Positions 41,688 to 52,251 of a DNA stretch of 64,000 nt are shown here, piece by piece. Position numbers and translations under genes: made by a program. How positions within the stretch are numbered: the stretch's first letter is position 1; each line of letters begins with the position of its first letter. This DNA comes from Planobispora longispora (GTDB lineage: Bacteria; Actinomycetota; Actinomycetes; Streptosporangiales; Streptosporangiaceae): contig NZ_BOOH01000039.1 in assembly GCF_016863135.1 (NCBI RefSeq), forward strand, positions 186,001 to 250,000, in the 5' to 3' direction. Under the pieces are notes generated by a model. The model was not told the DNA's origin. It saw nothing but the letters and a program-made list of their open reading frames with translations, and did no database searches.

Positions 41688-42107
41688 ATGGGCGTGACCA
41701 TCAGGCACGGGAAGATCGAAGACGCCGAGGCGCTGCTGTCCTTCTGGCGGACGGCCGCCGAGGGGACCGACCGGCATGACGACCCGGCCAAGGTGACGGC
41801 GCTCATCGAGCGCGACTCCGAGGCCGTCCTCATCGCCGAGGACGACGGGGAGATGGTCGGCACGCTCATCGCGGGCTGGGACGGCTGGCGGGCCCACCTC
41901 TACCGGCTGGCCGTCGACCCGGCCCGGAGACGGCAGGGCATCGGGAGCATGCTGATCCTCGCGGCGGAGAAGCGCTTCGCGGCGTTCGGCGCGTTCCGGG
42001 CCGACGCGATGGTCCTGCACGGCAACGAGCTCGCCCACCACGCCTGGGGCGCCGCCGGTTACGCCCCCCAGCCCCAGTGGTCCCGCTGGGTCAAGCCTCT
42101 CGACTGA
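41688..42107 (+). CDS. GNAT-family N-acetyltransferase
   Basis: 139 residues. The acetyl-CoA-binding motif A is LYRLAVDPARRRQGIGSML (R/Q-x-x-G-x-G/A) near 67-85, preceded by EDDGEMVGTLIAGWDG. The C-terminal AHHAWGAAGYAPQPQWSRW matches the usual last strands. Acceptor unknown. The ATG at 41688 is chosen because TAAGTT (41674-41679) ends 8 nt before it and because the fold starts at MGVTIRHG. A hairpin terminator follows at 42146. Confidence 0.9.
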   Translation: MGVTIRHGKIEDAEALLSFWRTAAEGTDRHDDPAKVTALIERDSEAVLIAEDDGEMVGTLIAGWDGWRAHLYRLAVDPARRRQGIGSMLILAAEKRFAAFGAFRADAMVLHGNELAHHAWGAAGYAPQPQWSRWVKPLD

Positions 42108-42145
42108 CGACGTCCGAGCCGAGGGGATTGTCCAACAACCAGATA

Positions 42146-42173
42146 AGCCCTCCGAACACACGCTCGGAGGGCT
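42146..42173 (+). terminator. intrinsic terminator hairpin
   Basis: AGCCCTCCGA (42146-42155) and TCGGAGGGCT (42164-42173) form a 10-bp perfect stem with an 8-nt loop, 38 nt after the acetyltransferase stop. No long T tract follows, as is common in high-GC actinobacteria. Confidence 0.75.
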
Positions 42174-42228
42174 GGCATCACGATGCGCCGTACCGGGCGG
42201 GAGCCGTACGGGGCGGAGAAGAAGAAAG

Positions 42229-42252
42229 GGCCGGTCCCGTGGGGGACCGGCC
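42229..42252 (-). terminator. groEL terminator
   Basis: GGCCGGTCCC (42229-42238) and GGGACCGGCC (42243-42252) form a 10-bp stem with a 4-nt loop. On the minus strand it is followed by CTTTCTTCTTCT, a pyrimidine tract suited to termination of groEL 25 nt downstream of its stop. Confidence 0.85.
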
Positions 42253-42276
42253 TCTTCTCGTGATCAGGCGATGGAC

Positions 42277-44077
<1,801 letters not shown>

Positions 44078-44114
44078 CTCCAGCCACAGTGACCTGCGCT
44101 CAGCCAAGAGCGAA

Positions 44115-44149
44115 GACCCGGCTCGCCTGCCGGGGCGGCGAGCCGGGTC
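44115..44149 (-). terminator. terminator hairpin downstream of cold-shock gene
   Basis: GACCCGGCTCGCC (44115-44127) and GGCGAGCCGGGTC (44137-44149) form a 13-bp perfect stem with a 9-nt loop. On the minus strand it is followed by a short T-rich stretch (TTCGCTCTT). It lies 150 nt beyond the cold-shock stop; the intervening 44150-44299 shows no gene. Confidence 0.7.
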
Positions 44150-44299
44150 GACGTGTGCGGCGATCCCCATGGACCGCCGGGCGCGGATTCGTACGGACTG
44201 CGGCGTTCCGGGCCTCGCGGACCGCCGTACGCGGTGAGCCGTGCGGACTGCGCTGCCGCACGGACCTCCGGCCGCCGGCGACCTGGCGGGACCGCCGGC

Positions 44300-44500
44300 T
44301 CAGACGGCCCGGACGGACTCCGCCTGGGGCCCCTTCTGGCCCTGAGTGATCTCGAACTCGACCCGCTGGCCCTGCTCCAGAGAACGGTAACCATCCATCA
44401 TGATCGCGGAGTAATGGACAAAAACATCCTTACCACCGTCGACCGCGATGAAGCCGTAGCCCTTGTCCGCGTTGAACCACTTGACGGTGCCCTGCGCCAC
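44300..44500 (-). CDS. cold-shock protein (CspA family)
   Basis: 66 residues, the classic single-domain form: [20 protein letters not shown] and DVFVHYSAI carry both RNP motifs, and it ends [10 protein letters not shown]. It binds single-stranded RNA and DNA as an RNA chaperone. The GTG at 44500 has AGGAGTC about 7 nt upstream. The promoter at 44662-44691 implies a leader of about 150 nt, like other cold-shock mRNAs. Confidence 0.96.
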   Translation of the reverse strand: MAQGTVKWFNADKGYGFIAVDGGKDVFVHYSAIMMDGYRSLEQGQRVEFEITQGQKGPQAESVRAV

Positions 44501-44661
44501 TTGCGACTCCTCTTACTGGCCTTGAGAACCACGCCCATTCCTCTGCGCGGCCCTCAATCTCCGTGGCGGAGACACCGCCTACGTCGATCGCCCTCGACCA
44601 TACCTGTGGGACACCATGGGGCAACAGAGTCAATCCGACAATCGCTCCTTTTAGATGGCGT

Positions 44662-44691
44662 TTCATACGGGACATAGTTTTGCTATCACAA
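44662..44691 (-). promoter_or_regulatory. probable cold-shock gene promoter with long leader
   Basis: On the minus strand -35 TTGTGA (44691-44686), an 18-bp spacer, -10 TATGAA (44667-44662), in the only AT-rich patch nearby (about 44665-44725). Transcription would start near 44655, giving a leader of about 150 nt before the GTG at 44500. No gene lies in 44501-44850. Confidence 0.55.
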
Positions 44692-44850
44692 TTAGTTAGT
44701 TAAAATTTGCATTATGTCTCTCGCCCCAGATAGACGCTCCCGCCACAAAGCACGACACCCGCACGCGGCCGGAGCCGGTGCGGGTGTCGGATGTCGGATG
44801 CGCCCCCGGGGCGCGGGGCGCCCAGGGGCGCCTGGGAGGCCGGTACGGGA

Positions 44851-45126
44851 TCAGCCTCCGGCGACCGCCGGGATGATGGAGATCTGAACGCCGGACGGCG
44901 TGGGGGTGTCCAGATTGTCGGCGAAACGGACGTCCTCTTCTCCGACATAGACGTTGACGAAACGACGGATCTTGCCCGTTTCATCGAGAATGCGAGCACC
45001 GATGCCCGGGAAGTCCGCGTCGAGCTTCTGCAGAACCTCGCGGAGGGTCGCGCCCTCTCCGCCCACCTCGGCGGAGCCGTTGGTGTATGTGCGCAGAATC
45101 GTCGGAATCCGTACAGAAACGCTCAT
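44851..45126 (-). CDS. metO: MetO-type sulfur-carrier protein (ThiS/MoaD fold)
   Basis: 91 residues. Beta-grasp ubiquitin-like fold with VSVRIPTILRTYTNG at the start, LREVLQKLDADFPGIGARI, and IIPAVAGG with the terminal Gly-Gly needed for adenylation and thiocarboxylate formation. It starts 23 bp after the upstream gene's stop. In Streptomyces a sulfur carrier next to a threonine-synthase homologue (MetM-MetO) donates sulfur to O-phosphohomoserine. The SAM riboswitch on this operon supports that role. CysO-like cysteine synthesis is the alternative. Confidence 0.88.
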   Translation of the reverse strand: MSVSVRIPTILRTYTNGSAEVGGEGATLREVLQKLDADFPGIGARILDETGKIRRFVNVYVGEEDVRFADNLDTPTPSGVQISIIPAVAGG

Positions 45127-45149
45127 GATTAACGACCTTTCAGGAGTTC

Positions 45150-46439
45150 TTACGCGAAAGCCGTACGGAACGCGTCAAGCGACGGCCGAATGACAGCGGT
45201 GGGACGCGCCTGGGCCGCCACCGCGTCGAGGGTCTTCAGACCGTCACCGGTGTTGAGGACCACCGTCTCGGCGTCGGGGTCGAGCCTGCCCTCCGCGACC
45301 AGCTTGCGGAGCACGCCGACGGTGACGCCGCCCGCGGTCTCCGCGAAGATGCCCTCCGTCCGGGCCAGCAGCCGGATCGCCTCGACGATCTCGGTGTCCG
45401 TGACGTCCTCCACCGCGCCGCCGGTGCGCCGGGCGATGTCCAGGACGTAGGGTCCGTCGGCCGGGTTGCCGATGGCCAGCGACTTGGCGATCGTGTCGGG
45501 CTTGACCGGGCGGATCACGTCATGGCCCGCCTTGTACGCCGCCGAGACCGGGGAGCACCCCTCGGCCTGGGCCGCGAAGATCTTGTAGGGCTTCTCCTCG
45601 ACCAGCCCGAGGGCGATCAGCTCCTTGAAGCCCTTGTCGATCTTCGTCAGCTGGGAGCCGGAGGCCACCGGGACGATGATCTGGTCGGGGATCCGCCAGC
45701 CGAGCTGCTCGGCGATCTCGTAGGCCAGGGTCTTGGAGCCCTCGGCGTAGTAGGGGCGGAGGTTGACGTTGACGAAGCCCCACTTGTCGCCCAGCTCGTC
45801 GCCGATGAGCTCGGAGCAGAAGCGGTTCACGTCGTCGTAGGTGCCGTCGATGCCGACGAGGCGGCCGCCGTACACCGAGGCCATGACGATCTTCGCCTGC
45901 TCCAGGTCGGCGGGGATGAACACGCAGGCGTCCAGCCCGGCGCGGGCGGCGGCCGCGGTGACCGCGCCCGCGAGGTTGCCGGTGGAGGAGCAGGACAGGG
46001 TGTGGAAGCCGAAGTTGCGGGCCGCCTCGACGGCGATGGCCACCACGCGGTCCTTGAAGGAGTGCGTGGGGTTGCCGGAGTCGTCCTTGACGTGCAGGGA
46101 GCGGATGCCCAGCTCGCGGGCGAGGTTGTCGGCCTTGACGAGCTTGGTCCAGCCGGGGGCCATGTTGGGCTTGCCCGTCACGTCCGCGGGGACCGGGAGC
46201 AGGGACCGGTAGCGCCAGATGTTGGCCGGTCCCGCGGCGATCTCCTCGCGGGTGACCCGGGAGAACTCGTAGGCGATCTCCAGGGGGCCGAAACACTCGA
46301 TACAGGCGAAGATCGGACCGAGTTCGTAGCGGGCGCCGCACTCGCGACAGGACAGCGCGGTGGCGGGGCCGAAACGGCGGTCCGGCGAGTCGCCGGCGTG
46401 AGCGGGGGCGGTGACGGTTTCAGCGGTTGTGAGCGCCAT
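45150..46439 (-). CDS. metM: threonine-synthase-like homocysteine synthase (MetM)
   Basis: 429 residues. A zinc-ribbon-like N-terminus (Cys31, Cys34, Cys46, Cys49) precedes a fold-type II PLP enzyme core: PLP lysine Lys129 in NPTHSFKDRVV, SCSSTGNLAGAV, and VASGSQLTKIDKG. By sequence alone it would be called threonine synthase (thrC). The downstream sulfur carrier and the SAM-I riboswitch in its leader instead match MetM of Streptomyces, which turns O-phosphohomoserine and the carrier's thiocarboxylate into homocysteine. ATG at 46439; AAAGG and GAGGG lie upstream, adjoining the riboswitch P1 stem. Threonine synthase activity is not excluded. Confidence 0.9.
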   Translation of the reverse strand: MALTTAETVTAPAHAGDSPDRRFGPATALSCRECGARYELGPIFACIECFGPLEIAYEFSRVTREEIAAGPANIWRYRSLLPVPADVTGKPNMAPGWTKLVKADNLARELGIRSLHVKDDSGNPTHSFKDRVVAIAVEAARNFGFHTLSCSSTGNLAGAVTAAAARAGLDACVFIPADLEQAKIVMASVYGGRLVGIDGTYDDVNRFCSELIGDELGDKWGFVNVNLRPYYAEGSKTLAYEIAEQLGWRIPDQIIVPVASGSQLTKIDKGFKELIALGLVEEKPYKIFAAQAEGCSPVSAAYKAGHDVIRPVKPDTIAKSLAIGNPADGPYVLDIARRTGGAVEDVTDTEIVEAIRLLARTEGIFAETAGGVTVGVLRKLVAEGRLDPDAETVVLNTGDGLKTLDAVAAQARPTAVIRPSLDAFRTAFA

Positions 46440-46455
46440 GAAGCGAGGCCTTTCC

Positions 46456-46592
46456 CTCATCTTCGTCTGCGGCCACCTTGGTCGCAGACCGGAATTGGCA
46501 CCTGTCCCGGCCGACCTCGTCAGATCACGAGCCTTGAACCGGGAGGGTTGCCGGGGCTTCGCAGGGCCGGTCCCTCCACCCCTCTGGATGAG
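46456..46592 (-). ncRNA. SAM-I (S-box) riboswitch upstream of metM-metO
   Basis: On the minus strand the conserved elements occur in order: P1 5' strand CTCATC (46592-46587), CAGAGGGGTGGAGGGACCGG with CCCTGCGAAGCCC, CCCCGGCAACC, GGTGCCAATTCC (near 46500-46490), a P4 hairpin GTCTGCG/CGCAGAC, and GAAGATGAG, whose GATGAG (46461-46456) closes P1. This is a complete class I aptamer. The closing strand runs straight into GGGAAAGG just before the ATG at 46439, so control of translation initiation is likely. Confidence 0.93.
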
Positions 46593-46835
46593 CACATATG
46601 CAGTTGTCGTCCTGGTGACCAGGTCACATGCACTCTACCTTGCCTTTCCGCCTCTCTGACCACATGTCTCACTTCGCGAGATGCGATGTGTTACCCAATG
46701 GACAGCTCACGGGGGTCGGACGCCGTCCACAGGGTGTGGACGAACTCCGCACGGGGCAAGAAGTCGGATGAACGACCATCGACCCCGGCGGTGGAACCGC
46801 GGGGCCGTTCACTCAGGCCGGTGATGTCGGCGAGA

Positions 46836-47393
46836 TCAGAAGCTGTAGGCGTCGCCCAGGGCTCCCTGGACGTATTTGCGCGCCTGGTGGATGCGGGACT
46901 TGGCGGTGCCCAGGGGGATGCCGAGCTGCTCGGCCACCTCGCTGTAGTCGAGCTGGCAGATGTCGCGGAGCACCAGCGCCTGCGCCAGCTCCGGCTTCTC
47001 GGCCTCCAGCGCCTCCATCGCGTCGAGCAGGTCCAGCCGGGATCCCGCGATCACGCTGACCCGCGCGACGTCGGGCTTCTGCAGCGGCAGCTCGTCGGAG
47101 CTCTGCTCGGCGGCACGGCGCTTCAGCGAGCGGTAGGTGGTCCGGGCGCAGTTGGCGGTCACGATGTGCAGCCAGGTGCTGAACCGCGCCCGCCCCTCGA
47201 AGCGGGCGATGTTGCGGGCCACCGCCAGCAGGGTGTCCTGGCTCGCCTCCTCGGCGTCCTGCCGGTAGGGCAGGATCCGCCCGCAGTGGCGCAACACGTC
47301 GGGCTCGATCCGCTTGAGCAGCTCACCGAGCGCGCGGTGGTCACCCCGGGCGGCCATACGGGCCAGGTCCTCGGTCGTCTCGTCAAGCGCCAT
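46836..47393 (-). CDS. ECF-type sigma factor
   Basis: 185 residues. Region 2: DLARMAARGDHRALGELLKR, ILPYRQDAEEASQDTLLAVA and FSTWLHIVTANCARTTYRSL. Region 4: ALVLRDICQLDYSEVAEQLG and IPLGTAKSRIHQARKYV. The ATG at 47393 has GGGGG about 8 nt upstream; a GTG one codon earlier is possible. No anti-sigma gene is adjacent; otsA is divergent 99 bp away. The 46593-46835 stretch downstream shows no gene. Confidence 0.93.
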   Translation of the reverse strand: MALDETTEDLARMAARGDHRALGELLKRIEPDVLRHCGRILPYRQDAEEASQDTLLAVARNIARFEGRARFSTWLHIVTANCARTTYRSLKRRAAEQSSDELPLQKPDVARVSVIAGSRLDLLDAMEALEAEKPELAQALVLRDICQLDYSEVAEQLGIPLGTAKSRIHQARKYVQGALGDAYSF

Positions 47394-47492
47394 CACGGGC
47401 CCCCATCAGCGGTCACAGTCGCTGCACATCCTACGGTCGAAGGTCATGGTTGGTTAACCTTCGGGCAAGCACTCCTGCCGGTGAGGGAACCG

Positions 47493-48917
47493 ATGAACGC
47501 GATCCTGGTGGCTTCCAACCGCGGCCCCTTCTCATTCACCACGTCCGAGGACGGCTCGCTGTCCATGCGCCGGGGCGGCGGCGGGCTGGTGTCCGGCCTG
47601 TCGGAGGTGGCCAAGGATCTGAACGTCCTGTGGGTCTGCGCGGCCCTGTCCGACGGCGACCGGACCGCGGTACGGCAGGCGCCCGGCGGACGCCTGGACC
47701 ACGCGGGCTACGACACCGGCGCCCTGCGCATGCTCGACATCCCGCAGGCCACCTTCCACCGCGCCTACAACGCCGTGGCCAACTCCACGCTCTGGTTCGT
47801 CAACCACCTGCTCTACGACACGCCGAACACCCCGAACTTCGGCGCCCGGTTCCGCCGCGAGTGGGAGTCCTACCAGTCCTACAACGCGGCCTTCGCGCTG
47901 GCGCTGGCCGAGGAGGCCGCGCACGGGGCCCGGGTGATGGTGCAGGACTACCACCTGACCCTCGCCCCGGCCATGCTCCGGGTCGAACGGCCCGACCTGC
48001 GCATCTCGCACTTCTCGCACACCCCGTGGGCCCCTCCCGAGTACTTCGCCCTGCTCCCCGACGACGTCGCGGCCGAGGTCCTGGAGGGCATCCTGGGCGC
48101 CGACCACGCGGGCTTCCTGACCACGCGATGGGCCGGCGCGTTCATGGACTGCTGCGAGCGGCTCCTGGGCGCCGAGGCGGACCGCACGAGCCGCACCGTC
48201 TTCCACGCCGGCCGGACCACCCGGATCGGCGTGCACGGGCTCGGCGTGGACGGCGAGGCGCTCTGGGCCCGGGCGCGCGAGCCCGACGTCGAGTCGAACA
48301 TGGCGGCCCTGCGCGACCAGGTCGGCGACCGGAAGCTGATCGTCAGGATCGACCGGACCGAGCTGTCCAAGAACATCGTCCGGGGCCTGAACGCCTACCG
48401 CGAGTTCCTCGACACCCACCCCGAGTGGCACGGGCGCGTCGTGCACCTGGCCTTCGCCTACCCCTCCCGGCACGACCTGCCCGAGTACCGCGAGTACACG
48501 GCGGCGGTGCAGCGCTGCGCCGAGGAGATCGAGGACAGGTACGCCACCGAGGACTGGGACCCGCTGATCCTCAACGTGAACGACGACTACCCGCGCTCCC
48601 TGGCCGCCTACCGGCTGGCGGACGTGCTGCTGGTCAACCCGATCCGGGACGGCATGAACCTGGTGGCCAAGGAGGGGCCCATCCTCTCCCCGGGCAGCGC
48701 CCTGGTGCTCTCCCGCGAGGCGGGGGCCGCCGCCGAGCTGGGCGAGCACGCCCTGACGGTCAACCCCTACGACGTCTCGGCCACGGCCGACGCGCTGTAC
48801 CAGGCGCTGATCATGCCCGAGGACGAGCGGGCGCGGCGGGGCTCCCGGCTGGCCGCCGCGGCCGCCGCGCTCCCCCCGCACCGCTGGTTCTCCGAGCAGC
48901 TCTCCGCCCTCAAGTGA
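47493..48917 (+). CDS. otsA: trehalose-6-phosphate synthase (GT20)
   Basis: 474 residues, ATG at 47493 with GAGGGAA about 5 nt upstream. GT20 motifs: ASNRGPFS near the start with RRGGGGLVSGL, VQDYHLTLAPAML, ISHFSHTPWAPPE, RIDRTELSKNIVRGL, and DGMNLVAKEGP for the UDP-glucose end. It joins UDP-glucose and glucose-6-phosphate to make trehalose-6-phosphate. The matching phosphatase gene lies 2.1 kb away on the opposite strand. The long frame upstream to 45522 mirrors the metM region and is not coding. Confidence 0.95.
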   Translation: MNAILVASNRGPFSFTTSEDGSLSMRRGGGGLVSGLSEVAKDLNVLWVCAALSDGDRTAVRQAPGGRLDHAGYDTGALRMLDIPQATFHRAYNAVANSTLWFVNHLLYDTPNTPNFGARFRREWESYQSYNAAFALALAEEAAHGARVMVQDYHLTLAPAMLRVERPDLRISHFSHTPWAPPEYFALLPDDVAAEVLEGILGADHAGFLTTRWAGAFMDCCERLLGAEADRTSRTVFHAGRTTRIGVHGLGVDGEALWARAREPDVESNMAALRDQVGDRKLIVRIDRTELSKNIVRGLNAYREFLDTHPEWHGRVVHLAFAYPSRHDLPEYREYTAAVQRCAEEIEDRYATEDWDPLILNVNDDYPRSLAAYRLADVLLVNPIRDGMNLVAKEGPILSPGSALVLSREAGAAAELGEHALTVNPYDVSATADALYQALIMPEDERARRGSRLAAAAAALPPHRWFSEQLSALK

Positions 48918-49042
48918 ACCGGTCGCCCGCCGCCGCGCGAACCGGCCCCGCCGCCTGACGAACCGGTCGCCCGCGGGCGGATCACCCCTGGTGAGATACT
49001 TTTGGTGGACATTTCAACTTTCGTCCGCCCGGGGGAACCGCA

Positions 49043-50215
49043 GTGACCACGATCACGTCCGTCCGCCTGACCCGTGATCGCGCGACCTGGCTCATCTACC
49101 TGCAGCTGGGCGTCTTCGCCACCTACCTGTACGGCCTCAGCGCGGCCCTGCCGTTGCTCCGCATCGACCAGGGGGTCAGCCAGGCCGTCGCGGGACTGCA
49201 CGGCACCGCGATGGCGGCCGGCGCCATCCTGACCGGCCTCGCGCTCCCCTGGCTGACCCGGCGGATCGGCCGCCGCGCGGTCACCTGGACCGGGCTCGCC
49301 GGCATGAACGTGGGAATGGTGACGGTCGCCGCCGGTGAGGCCCTCCCCGTCACCCTCCTCGGGTACGGCGTCGCCAGCGGAATGGGCTCGATGGCCCTCT
49401 ACGCGGGCATGGCGGTGCTCAGCGACCACCACGGCCCGGCGGGACCCTCGGCGATCAGCGAGGCCAACGCGGTCTGCGTGACCGTGGGGATCGCGGTGCC
49501 GTTCGCGGTCAGCTTCGCCGCGCAGAGCGCGCTCGGCTGGCGGGCCGCGCTGCTGCTGAACCCGGTCGCGACCGTTCTGCTCGCCCTGTTCATGGGCCGC
49601 GTCTGGATTCCCGCGCGGGAGGACAGCGGCGCCCCCTCCGCCGCTCCCACCGGCGTCCCCGCGATCGGCGGCCGGTTCGGCGGGCGGTTCTACCTGGCGG
49701 GCACGGTGCTGCTCTGCTGCGTGGCGATGGAGTTCTGCTTCAACCTGTGGGCGGCGAAGCTGGTCTCCGACCAGACGGGACTCTCGGTCGAGGTCGCGGC
49801 GACCGCCCTGACCGCGTTCACAGCGGGGATGGCGGCCGGGCGGTGGGGCGGGGCGCGTCTGGCCCTCCGGCTGCCCCCGGCCTCGCTGCTCGTGGGCGCG
49901 CTCGCGCTCACCGGCGCGGGCTGGCTGATCTTCTGGATCAGTGCGAACCCGGTCCTGTCCTACCTCGGCCTGGTCCTGTCCGGGCTCGGGGTCTCCATGC
50001 ACTTCCCGCTGGCGCTCTCCCGCGTGCTGGCCGCCTCCGGCGGGCGGCCGGACCGGGCCTCGGCCGTGGCCTCGGTCTTCTCCGGCGTCGCGGTCGGGGC
50101 CGGCCCGTTCCTGCTGGGCGCGCTGGCCGACGGGTTCGGCACCCACCAGGCCTTCCTCATGGTCCCCGTCCTGATCGGCCTGGCCGTCGGCGGGGTGCTG
50201 GCGAGCGGCCGGTAG
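49043..50215 (+). CDS. MFS transporter
   Basis: 390 residues with about twelve membrane helices. The N-terminal half has [18 protein letters not shown] (loop 2-3 motif), and the second half starts near residue 210 ([12 protein letters not shown]). GTG at 49043 with GGGGGAAC upstream. Substrate is unknown; sugar-like facilitators and drug exporters both fit. Its position between otsA and otsB does not prove a link to trehalose. Confidence 0.88.
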   Translation: MTTITSVRLTRDRATWLIYLQLGVFATYLYGLSAALPLLRIDQGVSQAVAGLHGTAMAAGAILTGLALPWLTRRIGRRAVTWTGLAGMNVGMVTVAAGEALPVTLLGYGVASGMGSMALYAGMAVLSDHHGPAGPSAISEANAVCVTVGIAVPFAVSFAAQSALGWRAALLLNPVATVLLALFMGRVWIPAREDSGAPSAAPTGVPAIGGRFGGRFYLAGTVLLCCVAMEFCFNLWAAKLVSDQTGLSVEVAATALTAFTAGMAAGRWGGARLALRLPPASLLVGALALTGAGWLIFWISANPVLSYLGLVLSGLGVSMHFPLALSRVLAASGGRPDRASAVASVFSGVAVGAGPFLLGALADGFGTHQAFLMVPVLIGLAVGGVLASGR

Positions 50216-50264
50216 CGGCCCCGGGCCCGTCCCGGGGCCGTCACCCGCCGCGCGTCCGTCCCGG

Positions 50265-50852
50265 TCAGCTCCAGGTCGCCTTCTTCAGGATGTTCGTCAG
50301 GCCGGGGGTCTTCCACACGTCCACCACGAGGATCTTCGAGGTGGGCAGGAACCACTCGCGCTGGTCGAAGGTGGCCGTCTGCTCGCCGTTGCCGTGCTTC
50401 ACGCACCGGCCGAACCAGGAGACGTACTTGGCCTTGTGCCCGCGGCCGACCTGGCGCAGGCCGAGCGCGGTGGGCTTGCCGATGACCTGGCCGTACTTGC
50501 CGTTGAAGGGGCACGCCTGCACGTCGCTGGCCGGGTAGAACGGCTGGTCGCCCTTGTAGGGGCCGAAGCCCTCCTTGCCGTACTTGATCGCCTGCGGGCC
50601 GAGGATCCAGAACCCCCGGCACTTCGCGGCGAAGTACGCCGGCGTCTCGCACGAGCCGGTCTGCACCAGCATCCAGTCGCCATCGCGGTGCACCTGCCAG
50701 CCGGACGGAACCTTCAGGTTCATCCCGCGGAAGGACACGGTCTTCACCCCGGCCGCGGAGGTCTCGGCGGCCGAAGCGGCGGAGGCGACCGCGGGAGCGG
50801 TGAGGAGGGCGGCGCCGGCGAGCGCGGCGATGACGATGGAACGCTTTCTCAT
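50265..50852 (-). CDS. secreted protein of unknown function
   Basis: 195 residues from the ATG at 50852. RKRSIVIAALAGAALL and an Ala-rich cleavage region (about 1-35) form a signal peptide. The mature part has paired cysteines (SCETPAYFAAKCRGF, QACPFNG, GRCVKHG) and aromatic-rich strands, suggesting a disulfide-stabilised extracellular fold. TAGTTT on the minus strand ends 7 nt before the ATG, so mRNA is probably leaderless. An in-frame GTG at 50876 is less likely. No family was recognised. Confidence 0.82.
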   Translation of the reverse strand: MRKRSIVIAALAGAALLTAPAVASAASAAETSAAGVKTVSFRGMNLKVPSGWQVHRDGDWMLVQTGSCETPAYFAAKCRGFWILGPQAIKYGKEGFGPYKGDQPFYPASDVQACPFNGKYGQVIGKPTALGLRQVGRGHKAKYVSWFGRCVKHGNGEQTATFDQREWFLPTSKILVVDVWKTPGLTNILKKATWS

Positions 50853-50922
50853 GCGGGAGAAACTACCGAGCCGCACTTGACGTTCGCTTGACCGTGGGTT
50901 GTACGGGACCGTTGTGGCCGCC

Positions 50923-50977
50923 GGGATCGCCGTCCGCCGGGGATCCGCCGCCGGGGATCGCCGTCCGCCGGGGATCC
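50923..50977. repeat. two 24-bp direct repeats at the otsB 3' end
   Basis: GGGATCGCCGTCCGCCGGGG followed by ATCC occurs at 50923-50946 and 50954-50977. The second copy touches the otsB stop codon (50977-50979). It is another repeat tied to a gene's 3' end. Confidence 0.8.
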
Positions 50978-51777
50978 TAGGACCCGGCGAGGGCGTCGGC
51001 GAGGGAGCCGAGAAGCTCGATCACCCCGGCGGGGCCGTCCACCACGATGTCGGCCGTCTCCCCCAGCTCCGCGCCCACCTCCGCCGAGCCGCTGAACACC
51101 GTGACCCCGGGCAGCCCGGAGGCGCGCACGGCCGCGAACGCCGCCACGTCCCCCAGGTCGTCCCCGGCGAACAGCACCGAGCGGGCCGAGCGTTCCCGGA
51201 GGAAGGCGCTCAGCGTGGTGCCCTTGTCGATCCCGGGGGGGCGCAGCTCCAGCACGAACTTGCCCGGCTCGACCGCCAGCCCGGTCTCGGCCGCCAGCAC
51301 GCCGACCGGCGCGCGCAGCGCGTCGAGCGCGGCCTGCGGTTCGGGAGCCCGCCGCGTGTGCACGGCGACGGACCGGTCCTTGTCCTCGATCCTGACTCCG
51401 TCGAGCCCGGCGATCAGCCGGGGCAGTTCGGCCCGGACGTGCGCCAGGCCGGGGTGGACGGGCGGGGCCACGAGGCTGCCCGCCTCCCAGCGTTCGAGAC
51501 CGTAGTGGCCGAGCACGACCAGCCCCGGCACCCGGTCCAGGGAGCCGTACTCGACGGCGGTGGCGGCGGGACGCCCGGTGACGATCACCAGGGAGCCGAC
51601 CAGGTCACCGAGCCTGGCCAGCACCCCGGGACCGGCAGGGTGGATCCTGGCCGATTCGGGGTCGGGCACGATCGGGGCGAGCGTGCCGTCGAAGTCGAGT
51701 CCGACCACCGCTCCGGCGGGATCTGCGAGGATCGCCTTCAGCCCCTCGGTCAGGATCTTCTCCAGTCCCATGGTCAT
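50977..51777 (-). CDS. otsB: trehalose-6-phosphate phosphatase
   Basis: 266 residues, HAD superfamily with the OtsB cap. Motif I GLDFDGTLAPIVPDP, motif II VIVTGRPAA, conserved GHYGLERW, KDRSVAVHTR, PGKFVLELRPPGIDKGT and motif IV FAGDDLGDVAAF are all intact. It releases trehalose. The ATG at 51777 is taken; one at 51771 is possible. It is followed on the same strand by the secreted-protein gene and preceded by a DUF3263 gene. Confidence 0.95.
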   Translation of the reverse strand: MTMGLEKILTEGLKAILADPAGAVVGLDFDGTLAPIVPDPESARIHPAGPGVLARLGDLVGSLVIVTGRPAATAVEYGSLDRVPGLVVLGHYGLERWEAGSLVAPPVHPGLAHVRAELPRLIAGLDGVRIEDKDRSVAVHTRRAPEPQAALDALRAPVGVLAAETGLAVEPGKFVLELRPPGIDKGTTLSAFLRERSARSVLFAGDDLGDVAAFAAVRASGLPGVTVFSGSAEVGAELGETADIVVDGPAGVIELLGSLADALAGS

Positions 51778-51830
51778 GCGTCATGGCCCGTTCTGTGGTG
51801 GTTTTCCTTCCCCTCGGCCATACCCGGGGA

Positions 51831-52133
51831 TCAGGGACGTAGGCCGAGCCTCCGCGCGGCGCGGTCGCGCCTGCGGGTGTCGCGGAGCCGGCGCAGGCGC
51901 TTGACCAGCATCGGGTCGTGCGCGAGCGCTTCGGGCCTGTCGATGAGTTCACCGAGCAGCTGGTAGTAACGGGTGGCGGAGATATCGAAGGCCTCACGGA
52001 CGGCCTGCTCCTTGGCGCCCGCGTAACGCCACCACTGGCGCTCGAAGGCGAGCAGCTCCCTCTCCCTGTCCGTCAGGGCCCTCGGGGTCGGTTTCTGGGC
52101 ATCACTGTCACCGGGAATCGGCGCAGTGTCCAT
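51831..52133 (-). CDS. DUF3263 protein
   Basis: 100 residues. The family core is ALTDRERELLAFERQWWRY, then AGAKEQAVREAFDISATRYY and QLLGELIDRPEALAHDPMLV, ending in an Arg-rich helix. The core looks like a small helix-turn-helix, so DNA binding is plausible. The family is actinobacterial and of unknown function. It sits 53 bp upstream of otsB on the same strand. Confidence 0.9.
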   Translation of the reverse strand: MDTAPIPGDSDAQKPTPRALTDRERELLAFERQWWRYAGAKEQAVREAFDISATRYYQLLGELIDRPEALAHDPMLVKRLRRLRDTRRRDRAARRLGLRP

Positions 52134-52251
52134 TGGCGGTCCTCCTCGGTCGGGCGCGGGGTGATCCCACCGCGCGCACGCGGCCCGAAGCCAGGATAGT
52201 CGGGAATTTCCGGCTGTTCATGACGGATGTGGAGACGTACAGTCACCAGAT

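Noticed and set aside
45150..46439. plain threonine synthase (thrC)
   Set aside because: Sequence alone would allow it, but the SAM-I riboswitch and adjacent sulfur carrier fit MetM better. It is kept as the alternative.
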